This document shows, piece after piece, positions 24,517 through 32,826 of a stretch of 40,888 nucleotides of DNA. Below the pieces are notes generated by a model. That model was given only the letters and a program-made list of their open reading frames with translations. It had not been told where the DNA came from and made no database searches. Both the position numbers and the translations under genes were made by a program. Each line of letters starts with the position of its first letter. Position 1 is the stretch's first letter. The DNA lies in NCBI GenBank assembly GCA_937919945.1, contig CALESY010000019.1:1-40888 (forward strand), read 5' to 3'. Source of the stretch: an uncultured Chitinophagaceae bacterium. Lineage in GTDB: Bacteria; Bacteroidota; Bacteroidia; Chitinophagales; Chitinophagaceae.

Positions 24517-25218
24517 ATGAATATGAATAAGTGGGTAGCTATATTACTATTATCAACAGTTCCTGCAGTTTTATATGCACAGGTATCTGCAGATGTGAAT
24601 ATTGGCATCGGCACTTATTATGCCAGTGCAAAAAATAGTCAGTCGAAATACTTGCCTACTACAAAACCTAACGCCAGTACCATATTAAATATACCCATCA
24701 AAAACAGGGTAGCCCTACGCACCGGCCTTATGTATTCGATACGCGGGTACAATACCGTTAACAAAGAAGATTTCGGCAAAAACAAACTATACTATACCAG
24801 CAACTACAGGATGCATTATATATCTGTCCCTTTAATGGCTTCTTTTAGAGTGATGGACCGAAAAACAGTAAGCTTGTGGATGGACGGTGGTATGAGCTAT
24901 AATTTTTTTCTGCATGGATATATGCGTTACGATTATAAAAATTACAAAGGCAATGAGTTAGTATCTGAAGTAGGTGAAAAATACCGTATTAATGGCAAAA
25001 TTGCCCCATCCAAATATGGCAGTACACAAAACTCTTATGATGTTACAGGTTTAGACGTAGCAATGAAAATGCAACTACGCGTTGTGATAAAAGAAAAATA
25101 CTCATTGTCTGTATTTCACGAAAACAGCTTATATGATATACGTGTAAAGCCTGACAACCCGAGCTCTTCTGTAAAGATGCGCAACACTGGTATGTCTATA
25201 GGGTATATTATCAGATAA
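24517..25218 (+). CDS. Outer-membrane beta-barrel protein (PorT-like fold)
   Basis: A 233-residue protein. The signal peptide starts MNMNKWVAILLLSTV and ends near LYAQ. The mature part shows alternating amphipathic strands ending with IGYIIR, as in the eight-stranded outer-membrane beta-barrel (OMP_b-brl_2/PorT-like) family of Bacteroidota (VALRTGLMYSIRGYN, YISVPLMASFRV, LWMDGGMSYNFFLHGY). The frame opens at 24469, but the ATG pair at 24517/24523 gives the proper signal peptide. It is divergent from the TonB receptor gene and shares its upstream region. A specific function is not evident. Confidence 0.75.
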   Translation: MNMNKWVAILLLSTVPAVLYAQVSADVNIGIGTYYASAKNSQSKYLPTTKPNASTILNIPIKNRVALRTGLMYSIRGYNTVNKEDFGKNKLYYTSNYRMHYISVPLMASFRVMDRKTVSLWMDGGMSYNFFLHGYMRYDYKNYKGNELVSEVGEKYRINGKIAPSKYGSTQNSYDVTGLDVAMKMQLRVVIKEKYSLSVFHENSLYDIRVKPDNPSSSVKMRNTGMSIGYIIR

Positions 25219-25266
25219 GTTTTATCCACAAAAAGAATAGCTTAACTTAGTAACATACACATTACT

Positions 25267-25731
25267 ATGCTTAGGCTTATCATATTTCTCATCATCAACT
25301 TTGGCGCTTTGGGTATCGGCGGTTTGCTGCTTGGCAACCCTGCTACCAATGAATGGTATCAAGATTTGAACAAAGCACCCTGGACCCCACCTGGTTGGGT
25401 TTTCGGTGCAGCATGGTCAACCATCATGCTTTGTTTTACAATATTTATGTGGAAGGCATCAGGTGTAGTATCAATACAAACATATCCCATGTTGTATATA
25501 ATGTTCGGGCTACAGTTTGTACTGAATGTAGTTTGGAATCCTGTTTTTTTCAGATGGCACATGATGGGGAGTGGGTTGTTTATAATAATAGCATTAACCA
25601 TGCTAGTTGGCTGGTTTTTATGGTGGGGACTGAAAAACATGGGGCTGTGGGGAACTTTGATATTACCCTATTTTATTTGGTTGCTGATTGCTACATCGCT
25701 TAATGGGTATGCATACTTCAACAATCCATAA
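25267..25731 (+). CDS. tspO: TspO/MBR-family membrane protein
   Basis: A 154-residue five-helix membrane protein of the tryptophan-rich sensory protein/translocator family, which binds porphyrins and is linked to tetrapyrrole and stress signalling. Family motifs are visible: WYQDLNKAPWTPPGWVFG between helices 1 and 2, NVVWNPVFFRWH in helices 3-4, and the LIATSLNGYAYFNN end (helix 5). The length is typical (~155). It is first in a tight plus-strand set: the DUF1801 gene starts 13 nt downstream and a secreted protein gene follows. Confidence 0.93.
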   Translation: MLRLIIFLIINFGALGIGGLLLGNPATNEWYQDLNKAPWTPPGWVFGAAWSTIMLCFTIFMWKASGVVSIQTYPMLYIMFGLQFVLNVVWNPVFFRWHMMGSGLFIIIALTMLVGWFLWWGLKNMGLWGTLILPYFIWLLIATSLNGYAYFNNP

Positions 25732-25744
25732 AAAATAACTACAA

Positions 25745-26164
25745 ATGGCAGAACTTAAAACAAAGAAGAACAATAATGATGTTATGGCATTTCTGAATGC
25801 TATACCTGAGGAACGTAAGCGTAAAGATGCAACAGCATTAATGCAGATGATGTGGGAAGCTACAGGGCAAGACCCTGTAATGTGGGGTACTGCTATTGTA
25901 GGATTTGACCAATACCATTATAAATACGAAAGCGGACATGAGGCAGACATGTGTCTTATTGGTTTCTCTCCCCGCAAACAAAACCTGACACTCTACCTGA
26001 CACAAGACTTTGATAAATACGAAAAACTATTGAGCAAATTGGGCAAACACAAAACAAGCAAAGCCTGCATATACATCAACAAACTGGACGATGTAGATAC
26101 TACCGTATTAAAGAAGCTGATAGCTGAAACGTACAAGGACGAAAAAAAGAAGTTAAAGAAGTAG
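25745..26164 (+). CDS. DUF1801 (YdhG-like) family protein
   Basis: A 139-residue soluble protein of the DUF1801 superfamily (YdhG/frataxin-like fold). Visible family elements are DVMAFLNAIPEERKRKDATALMQMM near the start, MWGTAIVGFDQYHYKYESG, GFSPRKQNLTLYL and CIYINKLDDVD. The function is not established. It follows tspO by 13 nt and precedes the next gene by 9 nt, so it is in the same operon. Confidence 0.88.
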   Translation: MAELKTKKNNNDVMAFLNAIPEERKRKDATALMQMMWEATGQDPVMWGTAIVGFDQYHYKYESGHEADMCLIGFSPRKQNLTLYLTQDFDKYEKLLSKLGKHKTSKACIYINKLDDVDTTVLKKLIAETYKDEKKKLKK

Positions 26165-26173
26165 CTTATAATC

Positions 26174-26833
26174 ATGAGGTTCTTTTTGTTTGTTTATTTA
26201 TTGTTACACCCTTTCGTTAATACCAATGCACAAGTTTGGGATGAAGAAATATCGCTAGTCAATCAATACGGTTCGGATATCTATTTCAAAAAAAGCGTTG
26301 ACAGGTTATTGAATCTATCAGATACTGCAAATAAATATTTACAACATATTTATTGCGCTGAAAACGATAGTGTTTTTACTATACAAACAATCTTCAGAGA
26401 GGCTATAGAAAAAAATAAATTATCGGTTTATAACAACACATCAGACAGTGCCATTGCGCTTACAACACAAGAAAACCATGAGCTACTAAGGCTACTATGT
26501 AGTGGAAAAGAAATTAGTAACTGTCTACAAATTAATACCATCATAATAGAAGAAGATTGGTACATAACAGACAAAACCAAACAATTAAACAGAGAATATA
26601 TTTGGTTTAAATTTTGCCATAAAAAGGACAGTAACAAAACAATAGCCCCTGTCTTCTCTATAAAAGCAGCAGATTTTTTACGTTTTTCTGATGCCTATTA
26701 CTTAAATGACAAAGGCAATAAACTTAACCTTTCAGATTATTTTCAGAATCGCTACTATAAAAGCAAGATTATTGCTACTAAAAATGCAGGTGTAAAACAC
26801 AGAAATGGTGATTGGGAAAAGCTAAGCAGGTAA
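26174..26833 (+). CDS. Secreted protein with weak GldN-like pattern
   Basis: A 219-residue protein. The signal peptide (about 1-19, ending TNAQ) is followed by a mixed alpha/beta region. The second half has the order EEDWYITDK, then APVFSIKAADFLRF, then LSDYFQNRYYKSKII, which faintly resembles the gliding/T9SS ring protein GldN, though no other gld gene is nearby. Four cysteines are present in the mature part. It is last in the tspO operon and converges on lipA with a 12-nt overlap. I do not recognise it confidently; the GldN resemblance is by eye only. Confidence 0.6.
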   Translation: MRFFLFVYLLLHPFVNTNAQVWDEEISLVNQYGSDIYFKKSVDRLLNLSDTANKYLQHIYCAENDSVFTIQTIFREAIEKNKLSVYNNTSDSAIALTTQENHELLRLLCSGKEISNCLQINTIIIEEDWYITDKTKQLNREYIWFKFCHKKDSNKTIAPVFSIKAADFLRFSDAYYLNDKGNKLNLSDYFQNRYYKSKIIATKNAGVKHRNGDWEKLSR

Positions 26834-27754
26834 TTTCTCAGCTTCCCATTTACTCCTACCCTCTCCTTTTATTACGTGGCGTTCGCTGTGGTAAGATGAG
26901 CGTACCAATGGGCCGCTCTCTACATAGTCAAAGCCCATTTTATAGCCCTCCTCGCGGTAGTAAGCAAACTCATCGGGGTGTACAAAGCGTATTACAGGCA
27001 GGTGTTTTTGCGTAGGTTGCAGGTATTGTCCCAATGTTAGCACGTCCAACCCATTATCTGCCAGATGACGCATAGTTTGTAATATTTCTTCAGGCTTTTC
27101 GCCTATACCCAGCATCAGGCCACTTTTGGTACGCATACCCCCATCTTTCAGGCGGCGGAGTACCTCAAGGCTACGGTGGTATTTTGCTTGTATGCGCACT
27201 TTGCGCGTCATACTTTCTACCGTTTCCATGTTGTGTGATACTACCTCTGGCGCTACATCAATTATGCGTTGCAGGTTTTCCCATTGTCCTTTAAAGTCGG
27301 GTATTAAGGTTTCAAGAGTAGTATCGGGGTTCAGCGCACGTACAGCTTTGATGGTATTTGCCCATATAATAGAGCCGCCATCTTTCAGTTCATCTCGGTC
27401 AACCGATGTGATAACTGCGTGTTTTACACTCATCAGGTGTATGGCCTCTGCCACTCGTTGCGGTTCGTCCCAATCTACAGGCTCAGGCCTGCCGGTAGCC
27501 ACCGCACAAAAACCACAAGAGCGGGTACAAATATTACCCAATATCATAAAGGTAGCAGTCCCCTCTCCCCAGCACTCACCCATATTAGGGCAGTTACCAC
27601 TCTCGCAAATAGTATGGAGCTTGTGTATATCTACCAGGTTGCGCACATGCCTGTAGCCCTCGCCTGTTGGCAGCTTTACACGCAGCCAGTTAGGTTTTTT
27701 CACCCTTGTTTCTGTACTATTTTCTACACCACTTATTACCGGTAATTCCTGCAT
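26822..27754 (-). CDS. lipA: Lipoyl synthase
   Basis: A radical SAM enzyme that inserts two sulfurs into protein-bound octanoyl groups to form lipoate for 2-oxoacid dehydrogenases and the glycine cleavage system. It has 310 residues. The auxiliary 4Fe-4S cluster cysteines are Cys50, Cys55 and Cys61 (CESGNCPNMGEC), and the radical SAM cluster is Cys76/80/83 (CTRSCGFC). The SAM-binding GLMLGIGE and the C-terminal RSSYHS serine motif that closes the auxiliary cluster are intact. Length and motifs are typical. lipB is not in the window. Confidence 0.97.
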   Translation of the reverse strand: MQELPVISGVENSTETRVKKPNWLRVKLPTGEGYRHVRNLVDIHKLHTICESGNCPNMGECWGEGTATFMILGNICTRSCGFCAVATGRPEPVDWDEPQRVAEAIHLMSVKHAVITSVDRDELKDGGSIIWANTIKAVRALNPDTTLETLIPDFKGQWENLQRIIDVAPEVVSHNMETVESMTRKVRIQAKYHRSLEVLRRLKDGGMRTKSGLMLGIGEKPEEILQTMRHLADNGLDVLTLGQYLQPTQKHLPVIRFVHPDEFAYYREEGYKMGFDYVESGPLVRSSYHSERHVIKGEGRSKWEAEKLPA

Positions 27755-27816
27755 AACCTATAAATACCTGCTATCTGCAGATGACATGATTTGTTTGAGA
27801 CTGCAAGTTACAATGC

Positions 27817-28647
27817 TTACCAACGTTTGCCAAATTGCAAGGCAGCATACACATTAGCGAAAAAAGGCACTTCTTTCTGATTGACCATCATTGGTATTGC
27901 ACTTGTATAATATTCAATATTAGCACCTGTTTCTATGGCTATTTTGCTATGTTTGGTGGCAGCAAAGTCGAAATGTAATGCAGTTTTCAGATGAATACCG
28001 GGTACAATTTTTATTTCTCCAAGCCCTTCAGAAAAACCTGCACTGCCTATGATAAACCTATCATCTGTAAACTGGTTTTTGACTGCATCAGAATACTTGA
28101 TAGTTTCTATTGCAGACGTACCTGCCTGAACAACATCTATATAATATGGTTTGAGCAAACCCATTGAAATACCTCCCAAGTACACCCAATGAACAGACAC
28201 TGTGCCTGGTTCGGGTTTGCCGGCAATTAGCCTGCGTTGCCCATACCCTAATTTGAAAGTGTAGAAGTTGTTAATCTTACCATATATAAATGGGGCAGGA
28301 TTTTCTGTTGTATTAACATTGAGGCGAGTAGTACGTTTTGCCTCTTTAGGGTGCTTACGCTCACTGAATTCTATTTGGAATAGCCGCAAATGATAAAACA
28401 GATCACTATAGCGTTCTTCACTACGCACCCAACCCTTGTCAACAAAAACGCCCCACCCATCTGAGTTAAGCCTGATACCACCACTCAGTTCGGTACGTAA
28501 CGGCTTGGGCTTTTTAATGAGCTTGGTTTTGTCTACTACCGGCTTACTATTAATATTAAGACTATTGGAGCCTGTGCCTTGTGCAAAAGCATTACCAGCT
28601 ATCAACAGTATTGCCGAAGCAAATAACCATTTTATGTTTCCTGCCAT
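27817..28647 (-). CDS. Outer-membrane protein, Bacteroidota conserved hypothetical
   Basis: A 276-residue protein with a signal peptide (about 1-22, ending GNAFAQ). A Lys-rich linker (KPVVDKTKLIKKPKPLRTE) leads into a beta-rich region with alternating strands (ELSGGIRLNSDGWGVFVDKG, FYTFKLGYGQRRLI, HWVYLGGISMGLLKPYYID, FFANVYAALQFGKRW), consistent with an outer-membrane barrel. It is unlike known porins by motif. It lies 62 nt upstream of lipA on the same strand and diverges from the OsmC gene. Function unknown. Confidence 0.7.
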   Translation of the reverse strand: MAGNIKWLFASAILLIAGNAFAQGTGSNSLNINSKPVVDKTKLIKKPKPLRTELSGGIRLNSDGWGVFVDKGWVRSEERYSDLFYHLRLFQIEFSERKHPKEAKRTTRLNVNTTENPAPFIYGKINNFYTFKLGYGQRRLIAGKPEPGTVSVHWVYLGGISMGLLKPYYIDVVQAGTSAIETIKYSDAVKNQFTDDRFIIGSAGFSEGLGEIKIVPGIHLKTALHFDFAATKHSKIAIETGANIEYYTSAIPMMVNQKEVPFFANVYAALQFGKRW

Positions 28648-28697
28648 ATTGGTTTTCTATGAACGATACATCGTAAATTTAACACAAAAAACAATAC

Positions 28698-29105
28698 ATG
28701 ACATCGAAAGTAGTATATACTGGCAATTTGAGGACAGAATGCACGCACCTGCGCTCCGGCTCTGTTATAGAAACAGATGCTCCTACCGATAACAGGGGCA
28801 AGGGAGAGCGTTTTTCACCTACAGACCTTGTTGCTACCGCTTTGGCAGCCTGTATTGTTACTACAATGGGTATAGCAGGAGATACGCATGGCATAGATAT
28901 TGACGGCACGGTATGCGAGGTAGAAAAGATAATGATAAGCGACCCGAGGCGTATTGGCGAAATAAAAGTGAACATTACGATGCCTACAGACAAATCTTAC
29001 AGCGAAAAAGAAAGGTTAGTGTTAGAACGCGCCGCACATACCTGTCCTGTAGCTAAAAGCCTGCACCCAGACCTTAAAGAGACCATCTCATTTGTTTGGG
29101 GTTGA
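28698..29105 (+). CDS. OsmC-family peroxiredoxin-like protein
   Basis: A 135-residue OsmC/Ohr-superfamily protein. It has the two conserved reactive cysteines, Cys52 in LAACIVT and Cys116 in HTCPVAKSLHP. Family members reduce organic hydroperoxides or act in thiol metabolism; this one is closer to the YhfA/OsmC-like branch than to Ohr by its short length and the CPVAKSLHP end. It diverges from the minus-strand gene at 28647 and overlaps the end of the convergent DUF2851 gene by 18 nt. Confidence 0.92.
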   Translation: MTSKVVYTGNLRTECTHLRSGSVIETDAPTDNRGKGERFSPTDLVATALAACIVTTMGIAGDTHGIDIDGTVCEVEKIMISDPRRIGEIKVNITMPTDKSYSEKERLVLERAAHTCPVAKSLHPDLKETISFVWG

Positions 29106-30362
29106 TTTCAACAAGGCCAACCCAACAGCACACTCCAGACAACGCTTTTTGCTGCAATAGTTGTTATATAATTGTATTAACGCCTGCCCTTGTGCGGCGT
29201 TTATTGCTTTCCGGCCTGCATCATTATACAATGCAATGATATGGTTTTTCTCTGCTTGCAATTCATCAAGCAATTGCAAGGCGCGTTCCTGCTCTTTATC
29301 AGTACAATGCGCTTGCGCATACAAATAGCGGATAGGTGCAATGGTGTTAATAATAATATTTTGTACGGAAGATTTGCCCAAATGTTTGGGTGTACTAACA
29401 TCAGACAATTCATCAAAACGGTAGTGGTTATCCCAATAACTGCTGGCTGTCACATCAAGCAAGGGCATTATTTCTTTTACTGTGTTGATTTCTGCTATCT
29501 GTGCAAATAGATGAAATGATTTATGAACCAAAGCAGCAAACTGTGCAATACGTATGGTAGGAAAATTGGCAGGGCGTAAACGTAAATACTTCCACCTGTG
29601 TGCAGGTAGTGGCCTTAGTTTATATTTCTGTTTCAGGTAAGCATATTCTTGTTTAAGCTGATTAGGATAGTCATCTTCAAAATCATCCTCAAGCATACCT
29701 GCCTGCCCGAATAATACCGCTTCCGTTTGCAACAAAGAAGCACCTTTAGCAAATACATTGTGTGGAATAGATAATGCCAAATCAAGAAACGTATCTGCAT
29801 TCAGCTTGAAACCAAAGTTGGCTGCCATACGCCAATAAAGCAGGTTGCGCCAGTCGCCGGCACTTTTATCCAGTAATTCTCTCCAAGATGCCTGCTTTTC
29901 TTCCCAACGCTCTGCCAGCACACGCGTCAGCCAGCTTTCTTTGGTTATATCTTTTACCGTATGCAGTTGCGCGGCACATGGTACGGGTTGTGGTTGTGCC
30001 ATCAATGCATCGTGTTTCGCCAACACATCGGGTAATATATAATTACGTAATTCAAGAATGGGTGTATTGGCAGGTCCTTTACCACCGTCATTGTTATACA
30101 CTACATGTAAAACAATGTTCTTATATGCCTCATCATTTTGATGCCCATGTTTTTGCCAATCGCTGTTGTTGACGTGCAGTTCTACGTGTCCCACCAAAAG
30201 GGTATTGTTTACCCTGACGCGCGCATCCAAAAAATCAGGACCAGCATTAGTATTGTGCCTGCCGGGATGTACTACCGTAACAGGTTCGCCCTCGATAGTT
30301 TGTAAATGTTGCGGATGGTATAGTGTGTATTGCCAGATGAACTGCAATAATTTTTCTTGCAT
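29088..30362 (-). CDS. DUF2851 family protein
   Basis: A 424-residue cytoplasmic protein restricted largely to Bacteroidota. Its N-terminus (EKLLQFIWQYTLYHPQHL, then the GRHNTNAGPDF motif, GHVELHVNNSDW and NIVLHVVYNND) is the hallmark of DUF2851 and has the look of an alpha/beta nuclease-like core (E-x-H and D/E pattern), though activity is not established. The second half is helical, and a cysteine pair sits near the end (KKRCLEC). The ATG at 30362 is preferred to the TTG at 30380. It lies 26 nt after pyrF, likely co-transcribed. Confidence 0.85.
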   Translation of the reverse strand: MQEKLLQFIWQYTLYHPQHLQTIEGEPVTVVHPGRHNTNAGPDFLDARVRVNNTLLVGHVELHVNNSDWQKHGHQNDEAYKNIVLHVVYNNDGGKGPANTPILELRNYILPDVLAKHDALMAQPQPVPCAAQLHTVKDITKESWLTRVLAERWEEKQASWRELLDKSAGDWRNLLYWRMAANFGFKLNADTFLDLALSIPHNVFAKGASLLQTEAVLFGQAGMLEDDFEDDYPNQLKQEYAYLKQKYKLRPLPAHRWKYLRLRPANFPTIRIAQFAALVHKSFHLFAQIAEINTVKEIMPLLDVTASSYWDNHYRFDELSDVSTPKHLGKSSVQNIIINTIAPIRYLYAQAHCTDKEQERALQLLDELQAEKNHIIALYNDAGRKAINAAQGQALIQLYNNYCSKKRCLECAVGLALLKSTPNK

Positions 30363-30388
30363 TTTAATGGTGTTATACAACCATCAAA

Positions 30389-31189
30389 TTACAAATAAGC
30401 AGCCATTTGTTGTTGATATTCTTTTGCTGCTTCGCCAGCCTTGGCAGCAAAATCCTCACCATTACTTGCAAATATCACAGCGCGAGATACGTTGATGAGT
30501 ATACCGCCGTCTTTATTCAAAGCATTTTCACAAACGGTTGGCACATCACCGCCTTGTGCACCTACACCCGGTATCAGAAAGAAATGTTCGGGAAGCATTT
30601 GTCGTACATGCTGCAATTGTTCTTTACGGGTAGCGCCTATTACAAACATCAGGTTGTCTGGTGTACCCCAGCTTGCTACTGTCTTTAATACTTTTTCAAA
30701 TAATAATTCATCGCCACTTGGTTGCAATTGAAAATCGGCACTGCCTGCATTAGAAGTGAGCCCCAAAACAATAGCCCAATGCCCATCAAACTGCATAAAG
30801 GGTTGCACACTATCTTTACCCATGTAGGGGGCTACGGTTACACTATCAAAAGGGTATGTTTTGAAGAATGTATGTGCGTATTGTTCTGCCGTATTTCCAA
30901 TATCACCACGCTTGGCATCAGCAATAGTAAAAATATCTTTGGGTATATAATTCAGCGTTTTCTCTAAACTTTGCCAGCCTTTCAGCCCTTGAGCTTCATA
31001 AAAAGCAGTATTGATTTTATAGGCTACTGTATAGTCTTTGGTCGCATCAATAATGGCTTTATTAAAGGCAAATACCGGGTCTTCTTCTGCAAACAAATGT
31101 GCAGGCACTTTCTTCAGGTCGGTATCAAGCCCAACGCATAATACAGACTTTTTCTTTTTTATCTCACTGACAAGTTGCGAACGATTCAT
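30389..31189 (-). CDS. pyrF: Orotidine 5'-phosphate decarboxylase (type 2)
   Basis: Catalyses the last step of UMP synthesis, removing CO2 from OMP. It has 266 residues, as expected for the longer type 2 enzymes. The catalytic Asp-x-Lys-x-x-Asp motif is DAKRGDIG, with Asp91, Lys93 and Asp96. CVGLDTDLKKVP near the N-terminus and the phosphate-binding PGVGAQGGD and NVSRAVIF near the end are typical. A perfect -7 element lies 20 nt upstream. DUF2851 follows by 26 nt. No other pyr gene is present. Confidence 0.96.
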   Translation of the reverse strand: MNRSQLVSEIKKKKSVLCVGLDTDLKKVPAHLFAEEDPVFAFNKAIIDATKDYTVAYKINTAFYEAQGLKGWQSLEKTLNYIPKDIFTIADAKRGDIGNTAEQYAHTFFKTYPFDSVTVAPYMGKDSVQPFMQFDGHWAIVLGLTSNAGSADFQLQPSGDELLFEKVLKTVASWGTPDNLMFVIGATRKEQLQHVRQMLPEHFFLIPGVGAQGGDVPTVCENALNKDGGILINVSRAVIFASNGEDFAAKAGEAAKEYQQQMAAYL

Positions 31190-31209
31190 ATTACAAACAG
31201 ATTGGGCTG

Positions 31210-31217
31210 CAAATGTA
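31210..31217 (-). promoter_or_regulatory. Candidate -7 element of pyrF
   Basis: TACATTTG on the minus strand matches TAnnTTTG exactly and lies 20 nt before the pyrF ATG at 31189. No clear -33 TTG at the usual spacing. Confidence 0.4.
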
Positions 31218-31223
31218 ATGTCA

Positions 31224-31520
31224 TTATTTGTACTTACCTATCTTATCGTCAATAGCTATATCCTTTGTAAAGCTGCGTTGCAGCTTCATGTTTATGAGCA
31301 ATGACTGTGCCCCTGCATTATTACAAGCGATTTGTATATCATCCACCAATTTCATCACCTGCTCATATGGTCCTTCTATTACAGTTTCAAAAGGGCATAC
31401 TACATAAGATAAGCCTGACGCTTTGATACAATCAATCGCAGCATCTACAATGGCATAAGCTTCAGGCTGTGGCAAGTGGACGGGTAAAACCTGTATGGCA
31501 AGATTAACGGTATGGCTCAT
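31224..31520 (-). CDS. Thiamine-binding protein (MTH1187/YkoF-like, UPF0045)
   Basis: A 98-residue cytoplasmic protein of the MTH1187/YkoF-like family. Typical features are the N-terminal NLAIQVLPVH strand, IDCIKASGLSYVVCPFETVIEG in the centre and the short C-terminal IDDKIGKYK. Members are ferredoxin-like and bind thiamine or hydroxymethylpyrimidine. It stands alone upstream of pyrF on the same strand (34 nt gap), in which the pyrF -7 element falls. Confidence 0.88.
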   Translation of the reverse strand: MSHTVNLAIQVLPVHLPQPEAYAIVDAAIDCIKASGLSYVVCPFETVIEGPYEQVMKLVDDIQIACNNAGAQSLLINMKLQRSFTKDIAIDDKIGKYK

Positions 31521-31619
31521 GTTTTTCTGTATTTGAAGCGCAAAATAAGTCAGTATTGTTAAACACTTAAAAAAAGCTAATCACCCACAGGGGGGTAAAC
31601 AAAGCAAACAACATACAGA

Positions 31620-31627
31620 TAGCTTTG
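31620..31627 (+). promoter_or_regulatory. Candidate -7 element of the first DUF2911 gene
   Basis: TAGCTTTG matches TAnnTTTG exactly, 18 nt before the ATG at 31646. No -33 element is apparent. Confidence 0.4.
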
Positions 31628-31645
31628 GTCGATAAAATACATTTT

Positions 31646-32740
31646 ATGAAATTATTTATTACAACATTATTAGTAACAGCTACCATGCATGTTCATGCCC
31701 AATTAACGATGCCAGCAAACGGAGGGAGCCTCAAGGCAATGGTAGGGGAAACAATCGGTATTACCGAAGTAAAAATAACATATGGCAGGCCTGGCATCAG
31801 AGGCAGAGAAGGAAAAATTTGGGGTAGTGTAGTACACGAAGGTTTTATGCCCGATGCCAGTTTTGGCAAACCCAGAAACATACCTTGGCGTGCAGGTGCA
31901 AACGAAAACACTATTATCGAATTTTCGACCGATGTGATAATTGAAGGAAAGACATTGAAAGCAGGAAAATACGGGCTTCATGTAGCATATGGTGTAAATA
32001 ACAGCACCGTCATATTTTCAAAAAGCACGGAAGGTTGGGGCAGTTACTTTTACGACCCTAACTACGATGCACTGCGTGTAGATGTAAAACCCGTTGCAGA
32101 ACAACATACTACAGAAAGGCTTACATATAATTTTCGAAACCAGACAGACAGTAGTGCAGAAATAGCCATTACTTGGGAAAAATTATCCATTCCTTTTTTA
32201 GTATCAACAGAACTACAGAAACTACAAATTGCTAGCATAGAACGAGAAATGAATGGACAAAAAACCTTCAATCCGAACTCTTATTTTGAGGCTGCAGGCT
32301 ACTACCTTGAAAAAGGTATTATGCTTGATAAGGCATTGGAATATGCCAAACAAGGTAGTAGGATAGTACCTACTTTCTTTGGGATAAACACATATCGAAG
32401 AGCATTAATCGCGCTCAACAGAAACAAAGAAGCTGATAGTTTGATGGCAGCCAACATAAACAAATTCAGTATGGGTGAATTGAATAGCTATGGCAGAACA
32501 TTATTAAGGGAAAAAGAAGCTAAAAAAGCATATGAGATATTTGAAATGAACCATAAGAAGAACCCTGATAATTTCGTAACGCTTGTAGGAATGATGCGTG
32601 GCTGCTCTGCAATTGGCAATTATAAAAAAGCATTGACTTTCAGTGAGAAAGCAATACTAAAAGCACCTGACGATAATAGTAAAAAAGCTATTGAACAGAT
32701 GGCAGCAAAACTAAAAGACAATAAAGACATAAATTCTTAA
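31646..32740 (+). CDS. Secreted DUF2911 protein with TPR-like C-terminus (paralogue 1)
   Basis: A 364-residue protein. The signal peptide (about 1-19, ending VHAQ) precedes a DUF2911 domain (about 25-165) with the diagnostic VKITYGRPGIRGREGKIWG, WRAGANENT, TLKAGKYGL and NSTVIFSKSTEGWGS motifs. The C-terminal ~180 residues are helical and contain tetratricopeptide-like pairs (KALEYAKQGSRIVP, KALTFSEKAILKAPDD). DUF2911 is a beta-sandwich of unknown function, common in the Bacteroidota periplasm. ATG 31646 is chosen over the frame start at 31625 because it begins the signal peptide. The second paralogue lies 86 nt downstream. Confidence 0.85.
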   Translation: MKLFITTLLVTATMHVHAQLTMPANGGSLKAMVGETIGITEVKITYGRPGIRGREGKIWGSVVHEGFMPDASFGKPRNIPWRAGANENTIIEFSTDVIIEGKTLKAGKYGLHVAYGVNNSTVIFSKSTEGWGSYFYDPNYDALRVDVKPVAEQHTTERLTYNFRNQTDSSAEIAITWEKLSIPFLVSTELQKLQIASIEREMNGQKTFNPNSYFEAAGYYLEKGIMLDKALEYAKQGSRIVPTFFGINTYRRALIALNRNKEADSLMAANINKFSMGELNSYGRTLLREKEAKKAYEIFEMNHKKNPDNFVTLVGMMRGCSAIGNYKKALTFSEKAILKAPDDNSKKAIEQMAAKLKDNKDINS

Positions 32741-32796
32741 TAGGTATAGCAAATAGCCCTATTGTATTTTTAGAACAGCGTGTAGCGTAATAGTCG

Positions 32797-32804
32797 TATT
32801 TTTG
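32797..32804 (+). promoter_or_regulatory. Candidate -7 element of the second DUF2911 gene
   Basis: TATTTTTG matches TAnnTTTG exactly and lies 22 nt before the ATG at 32827, so the second paralogue may have its own promoter. Confidence 0.4.
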
Positions 32805-32826
32805 GCACTCTGAAAAAAACATACAT

